In this document: one piece after another, positions 10,114-20,306 of the stretch
Position numbering within the stretch: the first letter of the stretch is position 1
How the letters are laid out: every line of letters starts with the position of its first letter
NCBI GenBank assembly: GCA_041395945.1
Contig: JAWKZN010000002.1
Span: 186,001-250,000 of the forward strand
Origin: Pseudomonadales bacterium
Lineage (GTDB): Bacteria > Pseudomonadota > Gammaproteobacteria > Pseudomonadales > Azotimanducaceae
Reading direction: 5' to 3'
Length of the DNA: 64,000 bases
Notes under the pieces: model-generated
Told to the model about the DNA's origin: nothing
What the model saw: only the letters and a program-made list of their open reading frames with translations
Database searches by the model: none
Program-made: the position numbers and the translations under genes

Positions 10114-11028
10114 TCAGATGCGGCGGGTAGCCTCCAGTCTAGCCCACAGGGCACCATGCTCGTCGGCCTCACAGGCGGGATTGTCAAAGTCCATTTGTGG
10201 ATACGCGGCCTGCACCGCTTCCGCCTGCCCGGCCAGCAGTCCGGAAAGTACGATGCGACCGCCAACCCGCGTCTGCCGGGTGATCTCCGCCGCCAGCTCG
10301 ATCAGGGGGTTCGCCAGAATGTTGGCCACCACCAGATCGAAGGTCCCATCCCCGGCAGAATCTGCAGATTGCAGATCCGCCGGTTCACCGAGCACCAGCC
10401 GCTCGTCGGCCAGCGCATTGTAGGCAGCGTTGTCTTTCGTAGCGAGCAGGGCCTGGGGATCGTGGTCGATGGCGTGCACGCTGTGGCAACCGAGCTTCAG
10501 CGCTGCCAGCGCCAGGATGCCGGATCCGCAACCGAGATCCAGAACCTCGAGCCCTTCCAGCGGATGGGTGGCCAGCCACTCCAGGCACAGCCGGGTTGTC
10601 GGATGGCTGCCCGTGCCGAAGGCGAGTCCCGGGTCGAGCCGCAACAGGGCGCCCCTGGCAGATCCTTGCGGCGCTGCAGCGTCCCGGGGCAGGACCCAGA
10701 GTCGTCCACCGAAACAGGCCTGCACCGCGTGCTGACGCCAGGCGTTCTGCCAGTCGGCATCGCCGAGAATGTCGATCAGCAGTGAATCCGGAAGGAACGC
10801 GAAGTGCCGGAGGGCAGCGCGCACACGCTCCGGATCAACCGCTTCTGCAAACAGTGCTTCGACCCGAAGCCGGGCCCACAGCGGCGTTTCCCCCGGGGCG
10901 GGTTCCACGATCGGCTCGTCTCCGGCGTCACTGCTGGTCACCGCTAGCGCACCCAGCGCTTCCAGACCGGCTTCCAGCAGTGGCAGTTGTGCAGAGGAAG
11001 CCTTCAGACGTACCCGCAACCAGGCCAC
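10114..11028 (-). CDS. prmA: ribosomal protein L11 methyltransferase
   Basis: 304-residue SAM-dependent enzyme that methylates ribosomal protein L11. The N-terminal substrate-binding domain (about 1-115, starting AWLRVRL) is followed by a class I Rossmann methyltransferase domain with GLAFGTGSHPTTRLCLEWL, the SAM-binding LEVLDLGCGSGILALAALKLG, and the catalytic-loop NILANPLIELA. The start is GTG at 11028, two bases after the accB stop. In related genomes accC (biotin carboxylase) lies between accB and prmA; here it is absent. Confidence 0.95.
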   Translation of the reverse strand: MAWLRVRLKASSAQLPLLEAGLEALGALAVTSSDAGDEPIVEPAPGETPLWARLRVEALFAEAVDPERVRAALRHFAFLPDSLLIDILGDADWQNAWRQHAVQACFGGRLWVLPRDAAAPQGSARGALLRLDPGLAFGTGSHPTTRLCLEWLATHPLEGLEVLDLGCGSGILALAALKLGCHSVHAIDHDPQALLATKDNAAYNALADERLVLGEPADLQSADSAGDGTFDLVVANILANPLIELAAEITRQTRVGGRIVLSGLLAGQAEAVQAAYPQMDFDNPACEADEHGALWARLEATRRI

Positions 11029-11030
11029 GA

Positions 11031-11510
11031 TCAGCTTTCGAAGCGCAGCAGTACCTGCCCGGTGCTCACAGCTTCCCCGTCATGTCCGACCACGGCCACG
11101 CAGGTGCCGGGCCGGTCGGCGGTGATCTCGTTCATCATCTTCATGCTCTCGATGATGCAGACCACGTCCCCGGCCTCCACCTTCTGACCGGGCTCGACAA
11201 AGGGGCGCTGTCCCGGTCCTGGCGCACGGTAAAACGTGCCCGCCATGGGCGAGCGTATTTCCATGATGCTGGTGCGCCGGGCGGGTTGAGATGACGGGCG
11301 GTCGTCTGCCGGGACCCCTTCTGCGGCCTCAGCACCCGCGCCCATCGCGCTGCGCGCGGGCATCGAGCCGGCGGGTCGGGTAGCCAGGCCACCGAAAGGC
11401 CGCGCGATGCGGATGGTCTCTTCCCCATCCCGTACTTCGAGTTCGGAAATACCGGACGCTTCCACAAGTTCGATCAGCTTCTTGATTTTACGCAGATCCA
11501 CGCTCATCAC
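11031..11510 (-). CDS. accB: biotin carboxyl carrier protein of acetyl-CoA carboxylase
   Basis: 159 residues. It carries the biotin that shuttles carboxylate in the first step of fatty-acid synthesis. The N-terminal helical part (LRKIKKLIELVEASGISELEV) is followed by a Pro/Ala/Ser linker (about 55-85). The C-terminal biotinyl domain (about 85-159) has the biotinylation motif ESMKM with its acceptor lysine, preceded by SPMAGTFYRAPGPG. The stop of aroQ overlaps the start by four bases, the standard aroQ-accB junction. The partner accC, normally next, is not here, so biotin carboxylase must be encoded elsewhere. Confidence 0.95.
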   Translation of the reverse strand: MMSVDLRKIKKLIELVEASGISELEVRDGEETIRIARPFGGLATRPAGSMPARSAMGAGAEAAEGVPADDRPSSQPARRTSIMEIRSPMAGTFYRAPGPGQRPFVEPGQKVEAGDVVCIIESMKMMNEITADRPGTCVAVVGHDGEAVSTGQVLLRFES

Positions 11511-11965
11511 CCGCCCTCCGAATCGGCCTTTTCGAGACCCGCAAGGGCGCTGGCCAGTGCGTGCTCGTAGCCCCTGGCGCCCAGACCGGTAATCACGCCA
11601 ACCGCCACATCACTGAGGTAGCTCCTGCGGCGGAAGTCTTCCCGGGCGTGGACATTGGACAGATGGACTTCGATGAACGGAATGCCGACGCCGAGCAGCG
11701 CATCCCGCAGGGCGATGCTGGTGTGGGTGAAGGCGCCCGGGTTGATCAGGATATAGGCAACCCCCGCGTCCCGGGCTGCATGCACGGCGTCCACCAGTTC
11801 ATGCTCCGCGTTGCTCTGTACACAGGAGAGTTCGTGGCCCGCCTGGGTCGCCAGTTTTTTGAGCCGGTGATTGATGACTTCCAGGGTGTCGCGACCATAG
11901 ATTTCCGGTTCGCGGGTGCCGAGCAGGTTCAGATTGGGGCCGTGCAGGACCAGCAGTTTTGCCAT
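11507..11965 (-). CDS. aroQ: type II 3-dehydroquinate dehydratase
   Basis: 152-residue shikimate-pathway enzyme that removes water from 3-dehydroquinate. Hallmarks are LLVLHGPNLNLLGTREPEIYG with the catalytic tyrosine, QSNAEHELVDAVH, the substrate-binding LINPGAFTHTSIALRDAL with the catalytic histidine, and the C-terminal EVHLSNVHAREDFRRRSYLS. Length is normal for the dodecameric type II family. It is the first gene of the aroQ-accB-prmA run, so the 91 bases upstream (11966-12056) should hold the promoter. Confidence 0.97.
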   Translation of the reverse strand: MAKLLVLHGPNLNLLGTREPEIYGRDTLEVINHRLKKLATQAGHELSCVQSNAEHELVDAVHAARDAGVAYILINPGAFTHTSIALRDALLGVGIPFIEVHLSNVHAREDFRRRSYLSDVAVGVITGLGARGYEHALASALAGLEKADSEGG

Positions 11966-12056
11966 GATCGTCCTCTTATCCGGAAAGCTACGGAATGTCG
12001 GCGGGAATTCTGCAGGATCACGGGCGCCAATGCCACCGTCTGTGCGTGTTAACCGC

Positions 12057-14063
12057 CTATTGGCCGATGTTAAACGCCATTTCGCCGAAATTATTCTGCT
12101 CCAGCTGGGCCAGAACTGCCGCCAGATGCCTCGAGAGGACCTCTGCGCCGACCTCCCCTTGAATTCTTACTTCGGACATCTCGCTGCTATCTTCGCCGAA
12201 AAAGACCAGGCTTGGCGGCCCGAACAGACCGTATTCAGCCATCAGCGCCTTGTCCTCGGCATCATTTCTGGTCACATCCGCACGCAGCAGATAAAAACGG
12301 GCCAGGCGACTGGCCACCTCTGGTTTCGGAAACACGGAGCGCTCCATCACCTTGCAGGAGATACACCAGTCGGCGTAGAGGTCGAGCAGTGCGGGGCGCC
12401 CTTCGGCAGCCGCCCTGTCGAGCTGGCTGCGCAGATCGGCCAGATCGGCAACCGGGTTCCAGACCAGACCATCACCGGCATGCCGCGCCTGGGCAGAGCC
12501 CCCGCCAGGTGCGCCTGTGTCGGTCATCAGAATCGGCCCGCCGGCGAAGCGACCGAGGGGATTGAGCGGATCCTCGGCCCCGGACGCCGCGCCGATCAGC
12601 AGCAGGACCCCGTAAACGAAGCCAAATGCGCCACAGGCTTTCCACAACTGGCCCCAGCCCTGCCGGGGAGAAAAGTCCATCGCACCCAGATAGACGCCAC
12701 AACCGATGGCCAGCGCGGCCCACAGCACCAGCGTGAAGGAAGGCGGTACCACCCGCTCGAGCAGCCAGATCGCAACACCCAGAAGCAGCACACCGAACAC
12801 GGCCTTCACCGTGTTCATCCAGACGCCGGCTTTCGGCAGGAACTGTCCACCGCTGGCCCCGACCACCAGCAGCGGCACACCCATGCCGAGCCCCAGCGCA
12901 AGCAGCGCCAGACCCCCGAGCACCGCGTCGCCCGTGGTCGAGATATAAATGAGCGCACCCGCCAGCGGCGCGGACACACAGGGAGACACCACCAGGCTCG
13001 ACAGCGAGCCCATGACCACCACGCTCAGATGCTTACCGCCTCCGACCCGATCGCCCAGGGCGTTGAGGCCGTTCTGCCAGCTCGCCGGCAGCTGCAGCTC
13101 GTAGAAGCCGAACATGGACAGGGACAGCAGCACAAAAACCCCGGCGAAGACCGACAGCACGGCCGGTGACTGCAGGGCCGCCTGCAGATTGAGACCGGCT
13201 CCGAACAGCCCGACCAGCACCCCGACGGCAGCGTAGGTCAGCGCCATGCCGAGCACATAGGCCACCGAGAGACTGAGCGCACGGCCCCGGCTCAGATTGT
13301 CTGCCTCCCCCACGATGATGCTCGACAGAATGGGCACCATGGGCAATACACAGGGTGTGAATGCGAGCGCGATGCCACCGAGAAAAAACAGCAGCAGTGA
13401 GGTAAGCAGGCCACCTTCCGCAAGCATGGTGGCCAGTTCGCGCTCCTCGGTCCGGGGGATTGCGGACGGGGTCGGGCCTGAGCCGCCGCCTGTGTCGGCG
13501 CCACCGCCCGCCGCGGCGAGCCGCAGACTCAGCCACTTGGTTTCGGGGGGATAACAGAGTCCCGCATCTGCACAGCCCTGATAGCTGACGCCGACCTCAA
13601 CGAGACCGGCACCGGAAGCGACAGGCACCCGCGCCTGGGCCTCGTGGTAGTAAACTTCTACTTCACCGAAATATTCATCGATTTTCTGCTTTCCCGGCGG
13701 AATCTCCGGCGCACCGAGGGTGACGGGCGAGGTCTTCTCCCCGGCACCCGACCGGGTATCGAAGCCGAAACGATGGCGGTACAGATAGTAGCCGTCGGCC
13801 ATCGTCCAGCGCACGAGCACCGCACCATCCTGCCCGACTTCGGCGGTCACTTGAAAGGCTTCATCCACGGGGAGAAAGTCCGGCTCTGCAAAGCTCCAGA
13901 CTTCCTTTTTCCTGCCTTCCGGCAACTCGGCGCCCAGGGTCAGGGGGCTCAGCAGCAGCAGTCCGAGCAGAGCACTCCACAACAGGTTTTTCGGCGGGAG
14001 GGCAGACCCCATCGCAGCGGGTTTCCGGGGGCGGGTGAGTTTCTGTCTGTTACCGGCTGTCAT
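12057..14063 (-). CDS. dsbD: thiol:disulfide interchange protein DsbD
   Basis: Inner-membrane protein that carries electrons from cytoplasmic thioredoxin to periplasmic thiol partners such as DsbC, CcmG and TlpA. After a signal peptide (LLWSALLGLLLLSPLTLGA) comes the periplasmic alpha domain with its cysteine pair in CADAGLCYPPETK. Next is an eight-helix beta domain with the paired cysteines in FTPCVLPMVPILSS and SPCVSAPLAGALIY. The C-terminal thioredoxin-like gamma domain has DLYADWCISCK. ATG at 14063 gives 668 residues; ATG at 14012 (651 residues) fits a signal peptide better and may be the true start. The frame remains open upstream to 15158 but there overlaps a plus-strand gene, so that extension is rejected. 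Confidence 0.93.
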   Translation of the reverse strand: MTAGNRQKLTRPRKPAAMGSALPPKNLLWSALLGLLLLSPLTLGAELPEGRKKEVWSFAEPDFLPVDEAFQVTAEVGQDGAVLVRWTMADGYYLYRHRFGFDTRSGAGEKTSPVTLGAPEIPPGKQKIDEYFGEVEVYYHEAQARVPVASGAGLVEVGVSYQGCADAGLCYPPETKWLSLRLAAAGGGADTGGGSGPTPSAIPRTEERELATMLAEGGLLTSLLLFFLGGIALAFTPCVLPMVPILSSIIVGEADNLSRGRALSLSVAYVLGMALTYAAVGVLVGLFGAGLNLQAALQSPAVLSVFAGVFVLLSLSMFGFYELQLPASWQNGLNALGDRVGGGKHLSVVVMGSLSSLVVSPCVSAPLAGALIYISTTGDAVLGGLALLALGLGMGVPLLVVGASGGQFLPKAGVWMNTVKAVFGVLLLGVAIWLLERVVPPSFTLVLWAALAIGCGVYLGAMDFSPRQGWGQLWKACGAFGFVYGVLLLIGAASGAEDPLNPLGRFAGGPILMTDTGAPGGGSAQARHAGDGLVWNPVADLADLRSQLDRAAAEGRPALLDLYADWCISCKVMERSVFPKPEVASRLARFYLLRADVTRNDAEDKALMAEYGLFGPPSLVFFGEDSSEMSEVRIQGEVGAEVLSRHLAAVLAQLEQNNFGEMAFNIGQ

Positions 14064-14077
14064 CTTTTTCTTTATCC

Positions 14078-14136
14078 GCTTCCCGCTTCCCGCTTCCCGC
14101 ATCCGCTTCCTGCAGGCATCTGCTTCCTGCAGGCAC
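14078..14136. repeat. short tandem repeats in the dsbD leader
   Basis: Three perfect head-to-tail copies of GCTTCCC (14078-14098) are followed by two copies of a 17-bp unit starting GCTTCCTGCAGGCA (14105 and 14122). They lie 15 bases upstream of the dsbD ATG at 14063, in the 210-bp divergent gap between dsbD and the TPR-like gene. Read on the dsbD strand the unit is GGGAAGC, purine-rich and Shine-Dalgarno-like. Confidence 0.75.
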
Positions 14137-14273
14137 ACAGCACGTTCTTCGGACACGCCAAATCCTTTGGAGTTCGGCCCTCGACCCGGCAATATAGCGC
14201 CCGCCGGCCACCAAAACCGTGAACTGAGCACGGCCATTCTAGGCAGACTCGGAACAGGTAGCCACGCTGACGG

Positions 14274-15044
14274 GTGGCCGTTTCGCCATTGACCACAGTC
14301 GAGCAACACCGCGGAAATCCCTTGCTGTACAGTTTCCCGACCCACGAAACACCCTGGATACAGTCCTTCTGCAGGAATCCGACGCTGATCCCCAGACGCG
14401 CAATCCGTTTCACAGTCCGCCTGCTCCTGCCGGTGTTTCTGTGCGGTACCGCCGGTTACGCAACCGCTGAGGGACCCGGGTCGGACGCCGCTCTGATCCG
14501 CGGGCTCCTGGATCGCGCGGAAGCCGCTCTGCGCACCGGGCAACGCATCTACCCGGTGCGGGACAGTGCCATGGACCTCTACCAGCAGATTCTCCTGCTC
14601 GACTCTGATAACCCGGATGCCCAGCTCGGCCTGACTCTGATCGCCGAGCAGTATCTCGAGGAAGCCCAGATTGCCCTGGATCGCAATGACCTGTTCAGTG
14701 CGGATATCGCTCTCTCCCAGGCCCGGCTGGTGTATCCGGAGTACCCGGGTCTGGCCGCCATCGAGCAGCGACTGCGCATGGAGGAGCGCGCTGTCCGTAC
14801 CCGGGTGGTGCTCGACTGGCGGCTGGTAGCCGAGCGCAGTCCGACCCTGAGTCCCCAGCTTGGCCGCCTCGGTGGCCAGGCAAAAGCCGGTGACTGCCGG
14901 GTCATCATCCAGGTCAGCAATGATCCGGAGGGGCGCTGGATCTATCAGCGGATGAACGCAGCACCCGGACCAGGCCGCCTGCGCGCCGAAGTGCGGATCG
15001 CCTCCCCGGCGGCGGTCGAGGTCCGATGCTTCCCATCGGATTAG
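14274..15044 (+). CDS. secreted TPR-like protein of unknown function
   Basis: Up to 256 residues; not recognised as a named protein. A hydrophobic segment FTVRLLLPVFLCGTAGYATA (about residues 46-65) looks like a signal peptide with a long or misassigned n-region. TTG at 14322 is an alternative start that would shorten the leader. The mature part has helical, tetratricopeptide-like repeats: AALIRGLLDRAEAALRTG, AMDLYQQILLLDSDNPDAQ, and YLEEAQIALDRNDLFSADIAL. The C-terminus is a beta-like tail with a cysteine pair (GDCRVIIQV ... VEVRCFPSD). The stop codon TAG is formed by the first unit of the 24-bp repeat at 15020-15091. It points toward the copper chaperone and DUF2333 genes and may be co-transcribed with them. 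Confidence 0.7.
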   Translation: MAVSPLTTVEQHRGNPLLYSFPTHETPWIQSFCRNPTLIPRRAIRFTVRLLLPVFLCGTAGYATAEGPGSDAALIRGLLDRAEAALRTGQRIYPVRDSAMDLYQQILLLDSDNPDAQLGLTLIAEQYLEEAQIALDRNDLFSADIALSQARLVYPEYPGLAAIEQRLRMEERAVRTRVVLDWRLVAERSPTLSPQLGRLGGQAKAGDCRVIIQVSNDPEGRWIYQRMNAAPGPGRLRAEVRIASPAAVEVRCFPSD

Positions 15045-15091
15045 GTCCGATGCTTCCCCTCGGATTAGGTCCGATGCTTCGCATCGGATTG
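15020..15091. repeat. 24-bp hairpin tandem repeat, three units
   Basis: Three head-to-tail 24-bp units starting GGTCCGATGCTTC at 15020, 15044 and 15068. The third contains the perfect hairpin TCCGATGCTTCGCATCGGA (8-bp stem); the other two carry one or two mismatches in the right arm. The first unit encodes the last residues and stop of the upstream gene. The form resembles REP-type intergenic palindromes, but a named family is not assigned. Confidence 0.85.
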
Positions 15092-15193
15092 AGTCCGCTG
15101 CGACACAGGCCATTGAGCGCTGAGGTTCGTCTGCCGGACGGTGTCGGGTTACCATCACCCTTCACCAACGGAAACCGGAATCAGCTGGGTCCA

Positions 15194-15673
15194 ATGCCTC
15201 GAATGATCGTCACCGTCGCCTCGGCCCCGGAATTGATTTCACGCCTGGGCAGAACAATCCTCACTGCAGCGCTGCTGGCCTGGTCAGTATCCGCAACCGC
15301 CGGGCCGAACGACCTGCATTTCGACAACGCCCGGATACGCGCTCTGATCCCCGGCCAGGACAAAACGGTCGGCTATTTCGAAGTCCGCAACGAAGGCAGG
15401 CAGGACGTCGAACTGGTTGCGGTCAACGCCGCCTCTGCGCGGGCGGCTGAGTTTCACACGGTAGTCCGGGATGGCGACATCATGCGTATGAGACGCCTCG
15501 AGCAGGTGATCGTCCCCGCCGGTGGCACACTGAGTTTTGTGCCCGGCGGCAACCATCTGATGCTGTTCGGCGTAACATCTCTGACCGAGCAGAACCCGGT
15601 CACCTTCACCACCCATACGGGCGAAGAGGTCGTCCTGTCTTTTCGCCAGATACCCGTGGGAGCAACACAATGA
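15194..15673 (+). CDS. PCu(A)C-type periplasmic copper chaperone
   Basis: 159 residues. It belongs to the PCu(A)C (DUF461) family, periplasmic Cu(I) carriers that help metallate cytochrome oxidase CuA. A signal peptide (ILTAALLAWSVSATAG) precedes the cupredoxin-like domain. The copper-ligand pattern of the family (H...M...H-x-M) is visible as EFHTVVRDGDIMRMRRLE and, 20-odd residues later, GGNHLMLFG. The start is placed at ATG 15194 (a second ATG is at 15203); the frame extends upstream through the 24-bp repeat, which is not coding here. The stop overlaps the DUF2333 start by four bases (ATGA). Confidence 0.88.
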   Translation: MPRMIVTVASAPELISRLGRTILTAALLAWSVSATAGPNDLHFDNARIRALIPGQDKTVGYFEVRNEGRQDVELVAVNAASARAAEFHTVVRDGDIMRMRRLEQVIVPAGGTLSFVPGGNHLMLFGVTSLTEQNPVTFTTHTGEEVVLSFRQIPVGATQ

Positions 15674-16701
15674 ACTGGAAGTTCTGGGAGAGCGTCGACA
15701 CCAGCGGGTCGAATGCGGGGCTCGCCGCGCGGGCAGCCGGGGGTCTGCTGGTCGCCTATCTTCTCGTCTGCCTGCTCGTTGCCTGGTGGTGGGACTACGA
15801 ACCGGATCTGTTCGCCGTGCGGGAAAACGCTGCACTGCACGCCGAATCCCATAACCGCACCCTGGTGACCGGCTACATCACCACCGCAACCCTCATCCGC
15901 CTCGGTGAAACCCTGCTGAACAAGCGCGGCGGCTTTCTTTCCAACGACCTGTTTCCTCCCGGCGTCTGGCTCGACAACGTACCCAACTGGGAATTCGGGG
16001 TGCTGACCCAGATCCGCGACGCCGCCCGCGCCTTCCGTATCGACTTTTCCCGCTCCCAGAGCCAGTCGAAGGAAGACCCGGATCTGTCCGAGGCGGAAGG
16101 AAAGTTCTTTTTCGACAACTCGAGCTGGGCCTTTCCCCAGTCCGAAAGCGAGTATCGCGATGGCATCAAGGGCCTCGAGGACTACCTCGCCCGTCTTGCC
16201 AACCCCGCCGAGACCGGGGCCCAGTTCTATACCCGGGCAGACAACCTGCAGAAATGGCTGCAGGGGGTGGAAACCCGGCTGGGCAGTCTCTCCCAGCGCC
16301 TGTCCGCCAGCGTCGGCAAACGTCAGCTCAACCTGGATCTGGCCAGTGATCCCGCCGCACGGCGCGCAACCGATGCCCCGGAGGAGGAGGAGACCAAAAC
16401 GCCCTGGTTGGAACTGGATGACGTCTTCTACGAAGCCCGGGGCCACACCTGGGCCCTCATCCACCTGCTCCGGGCCATGGAGCGGGACTTCGGCGATGTG
16501 CTGGACAACAAAAACGCCCGGGTGAGCCTCCAGCAGATCATCCGCGAGCTGGAGCCTACCCAGGATGCACTCTGGAGCCCCATGGTGCTGAATGGGGACG
16601 GTTTCGGGATTCTGGCCAATCATTCGCTGGTGATGGCCTCCTACATCTCCCGGGCGAACGCGGCAATCATCGATCTGCGATCCCTGCTGGCCCAGGGCTG
16701 A
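15670..16701 (+). CDS. DUF2333 family membrane-anchored protein
   Basis: 343 residues of the DUF2333 family, function unknown. One N-terminal transmembrane helix (AAGGLLVAYLLVCLLVAWWW, about residues 22-42) anchors a large, probably periplasmic domain. Conserved-looking stretches include TGYITTATLIRLGETLLNKRG, GGFLSNDLFPPGVWLDNVPN and the C-terminal NHSLVMASYISRANAAIIDL. It overlaps the copper chaperone gene by four bases, so the two are translated together; whether it takes part in copper or oxidase biogenesis is inference from that coupling only. The next gene, hppA, is 255 bases away and has its own likely promoter. Confidence 0.82.
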   Translation: MNWKFWESVDTSGSNAGLAARAAGGLLVAYLLVCLLVAWWWDYEPDLFAVRENAALHAESHNRTLVTGYITTATLIRLGETLLNKRGGFLSNDLFPPGVWLDNVPNWEFGVLTQIRDAARAFRIDFSRSQSQSKEDPDLSEAEGKFFFDNSSWAFPQSESEYRDGIKGLEDYLARLANPAETGAQFYTRADNLQKWLQGVETRLGSLSQRLSASVGKRQLNLDLASDPAARRATDAPEEEETKTPWLELDDVFYEARGHTWALIHLLRAMERDFGDVLDNKNARVSLQQIIRELEPTQDALWSPMVLNGDGFGILANHSLVMASYISRANAAIIDLRSLLAQG

Positions 16702-16795
16702 AGGAACCGGCTGCCGGGGTTGTGATTATCCCGCTCAAATCAGCGAGGCGGGGCGGGACTTACCAGGACCCCGAAATTCCCGGGGCAGCCGCCGG

Positions 16796-16824
16796 TTCTT
16801 ATTCCCCCGCCCCTCCGTTAGAAT
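16796..16824 (+). promoter_or_regulatory. candidate sigma-70 promoter for hppA
   Basis: TTCTTA (16796-16801), a 17-base spacer and TAGAAT (16819-16824) make a plausible -35/-10 pair about 130 bases before the hppA start. The leader after it is GC-rich and could fold, but no riboswitch class is recognised. Confidence 0.45.
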
Positions 16825-16956
16825 ACGCGCCGCTTGAGGGGGGGCACCCAGTATCCTGTCGAATCCTCGCGACCACGGGCTCACAAGCTAGCGGTCGCAC
16901 AGCGCCAGGCTGTTGCCCGAATAATTTCTATGTCGTCGAGAGAGTTGGGGATTCCC

Positions 16957-18987
<2,031 letters not shown>

Positions 18988-19054
18988 ACAGACCTGATCG
19001 TCTGCGCCGGCGCGCCTGCTCAGGCAGGTGTGTTCAACATGAGCGGGACAGTGC

Positions 19055-19084
19055 AAAAAGGGGAATCCGCTGATTCCCCTTTTT
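19055..19084. terminator. bidirectional rho-independent terminator
   Basis: A perfect 13-bp stem (AAAAAGGGGAATC / GATTCCCCTTTTT) with a CGCT loop, flanked by A- and T-runs. It sits between the convergent hppA and EAL genes and should work in both directions. Confidence 0.93.
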
Positions 19085-19139
19085 TTCTGCCCGGGTAACA
19101 GACATCCGCGCCGCCGTTATCTGAAGCGCAGCTCCGGGC

Positions 19140-20306
19140 TCAGACACTCTCAAGAAACTCAAGCTCCGGAACCGGCCTGCCGATGTGGTAGCCCTGCAGC
19201 ACATCGCACCCGAGTCTCTGCAGCGCAAGCGCAGTCGCTTCGTCTTCTACACCTTCGGCAACCACCTTCAATGAAAAATTGTGGGCAAGATCGATGATGA
19301 CCTTCACGATCCCGGCATCCCTGGGCTGATCGAGCATTTTCGAGACGAAGGCACGGTCCACCTTCAATTCGTCTACAGGTAAGTCCCGGAAGTAGGACAG
19401 GGACGAATATCCGGTACCGAAGTCGTCGATGGCGACACGGATACCCAGAGTTCTGAATTCCTCCATCACCAGCATCGCGGCCTCCGGATCTTCGATCATC
19501 GCGTCTTCCGTGATCTCCAGGGTCAGTCGCTGTGGCGCACAGCCGAAAATCGCCAGTGCGTCGGAGACCACCGCCTGCAGGCTGGAATCTCGCAGCAGCA
19601 CCGGCGGTACGTTTACCGCAACGCCCAGCGGCTCGGGCCAGCGCGAAACTGCAGCGACCGCGGATTTGATGGCAAACCAGGTGATCTGCCGTATCAGCTC
19701 AGGTTTTTTCGCGTAGGGAATGAATTCAGCCGGTGGCCGGACACCGTGGGCAGGTGAGTGCCAGCGCATCAGAGCTTCCGCCCCGAGCAGGTTCCGATAC
19801 GCTGCATGGATCTGGGGCTGGTAGTAGAGCACAAACTCTCCCCGCGCCAGCGCCTGCTCGACTTCCCGCTCCCGCTTCGTTTCGATATCCGTGTGCCGGG
19901 ATTCCTGAGCATCGCGGATGATGTAGATCCGCTCGGTTCTGCGCACTTCCCGCAGCGCGGCCTCTGCAATCTGAATCCGCTCTTTGTTCCCCAGCTTCTG
20001 AATACCGGGAGGCACGAAGGCCGCCCGCACGTCGGGTTGAATATCTTCGCCGAGCAGTTCGATGGGTACTGCAAACAACCGGCCGATTTTCGCACCCGCC
20101 AGCTCCAGCATCTGGGGATCCCAGACGTCGCGCAGCACCACGCAGATCTTGTGAGGTTCTATGCGAATGTACTCGTCCTGGGGCCGGACCAGCTGTCTGA
20201 CCCGTTGTTCGAATTCGTCCAGGAACAGTTCCAGGCAGCCGGCGCCGAGATCGGCTGCCACATCATTCCGATTGGTCAGTTCAATGAGCGCCAGGGTATC
20301 GGCCAT
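19140..20306 (-). CDS. EAL-domain c-di-GMP phosphodiesterase with degenerate GGDEF-like N-terminus
   Basis: 388 residues. The C-terminal EAL domain (about 145-385) has its catalytic and metal motifs: GAEALMRW (EAL), LTLEITEDAM, the loop IDDFGTGYSSLSYFRDLPVD, DELKVDRAFV, KVVAEGVED and LQGYHIGRPVP. It therefore looks active for hydrolysis of cyclic di-GMP. The first 130 residues resemble a GGDEF domain that has lost its signature (a remnant near QDEYIRIEPHKICVVL). No membrane segment is seen, so the protein is cytoplasmic. Its start overlaps the stop of the HD-GYP gene as TGATG, which implies translational coupling of the two phosphodiesterase-type proteins. Confidence 0.9.
   Translation of the reverse strand: MADTLALIELTNRNDVAADLGAGCLELFLDEFEQRVRQLVRPQDEYIRIEPHKICVVLRDVWDPQMLELAGAKIGRLFAVPIELLGEDIQPDVRAAFVPPGIQKLGNKERIQIAEAALREVRRTERIYIIRDAQESRHTDIETKREREVEQALARGEFVLYYQPQIHAAYRNLLGAEALMRWHSPAHGVRPPAEFIPYAKKPELIRQITWFAIKSAVAAVSRWPEPLGVAVNVPPVLLRDSSLQAVVSDALAIFGCAPQRLTLEITEDAMIEDPEAAMLVMEEFRTLGIRVAIDDFGTGYSSLSYFRDLPVDELKVDRAFVSKMLDQPRDAGIVKVIIDLAHNFSLKVVAEGVEDEATALALQRLGCDVLQGYHIGRPVPELEFLESV

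Noticed and set aside
14064..15158. Extension of the dsbD frame to 1033 residues
   Set aside because: The extra 365 residues overlap a convincing plus-strand gene with a signal peptide and TPR-like helices, and DsbD proteins start with a signal peptide as seen near 14012-14063.
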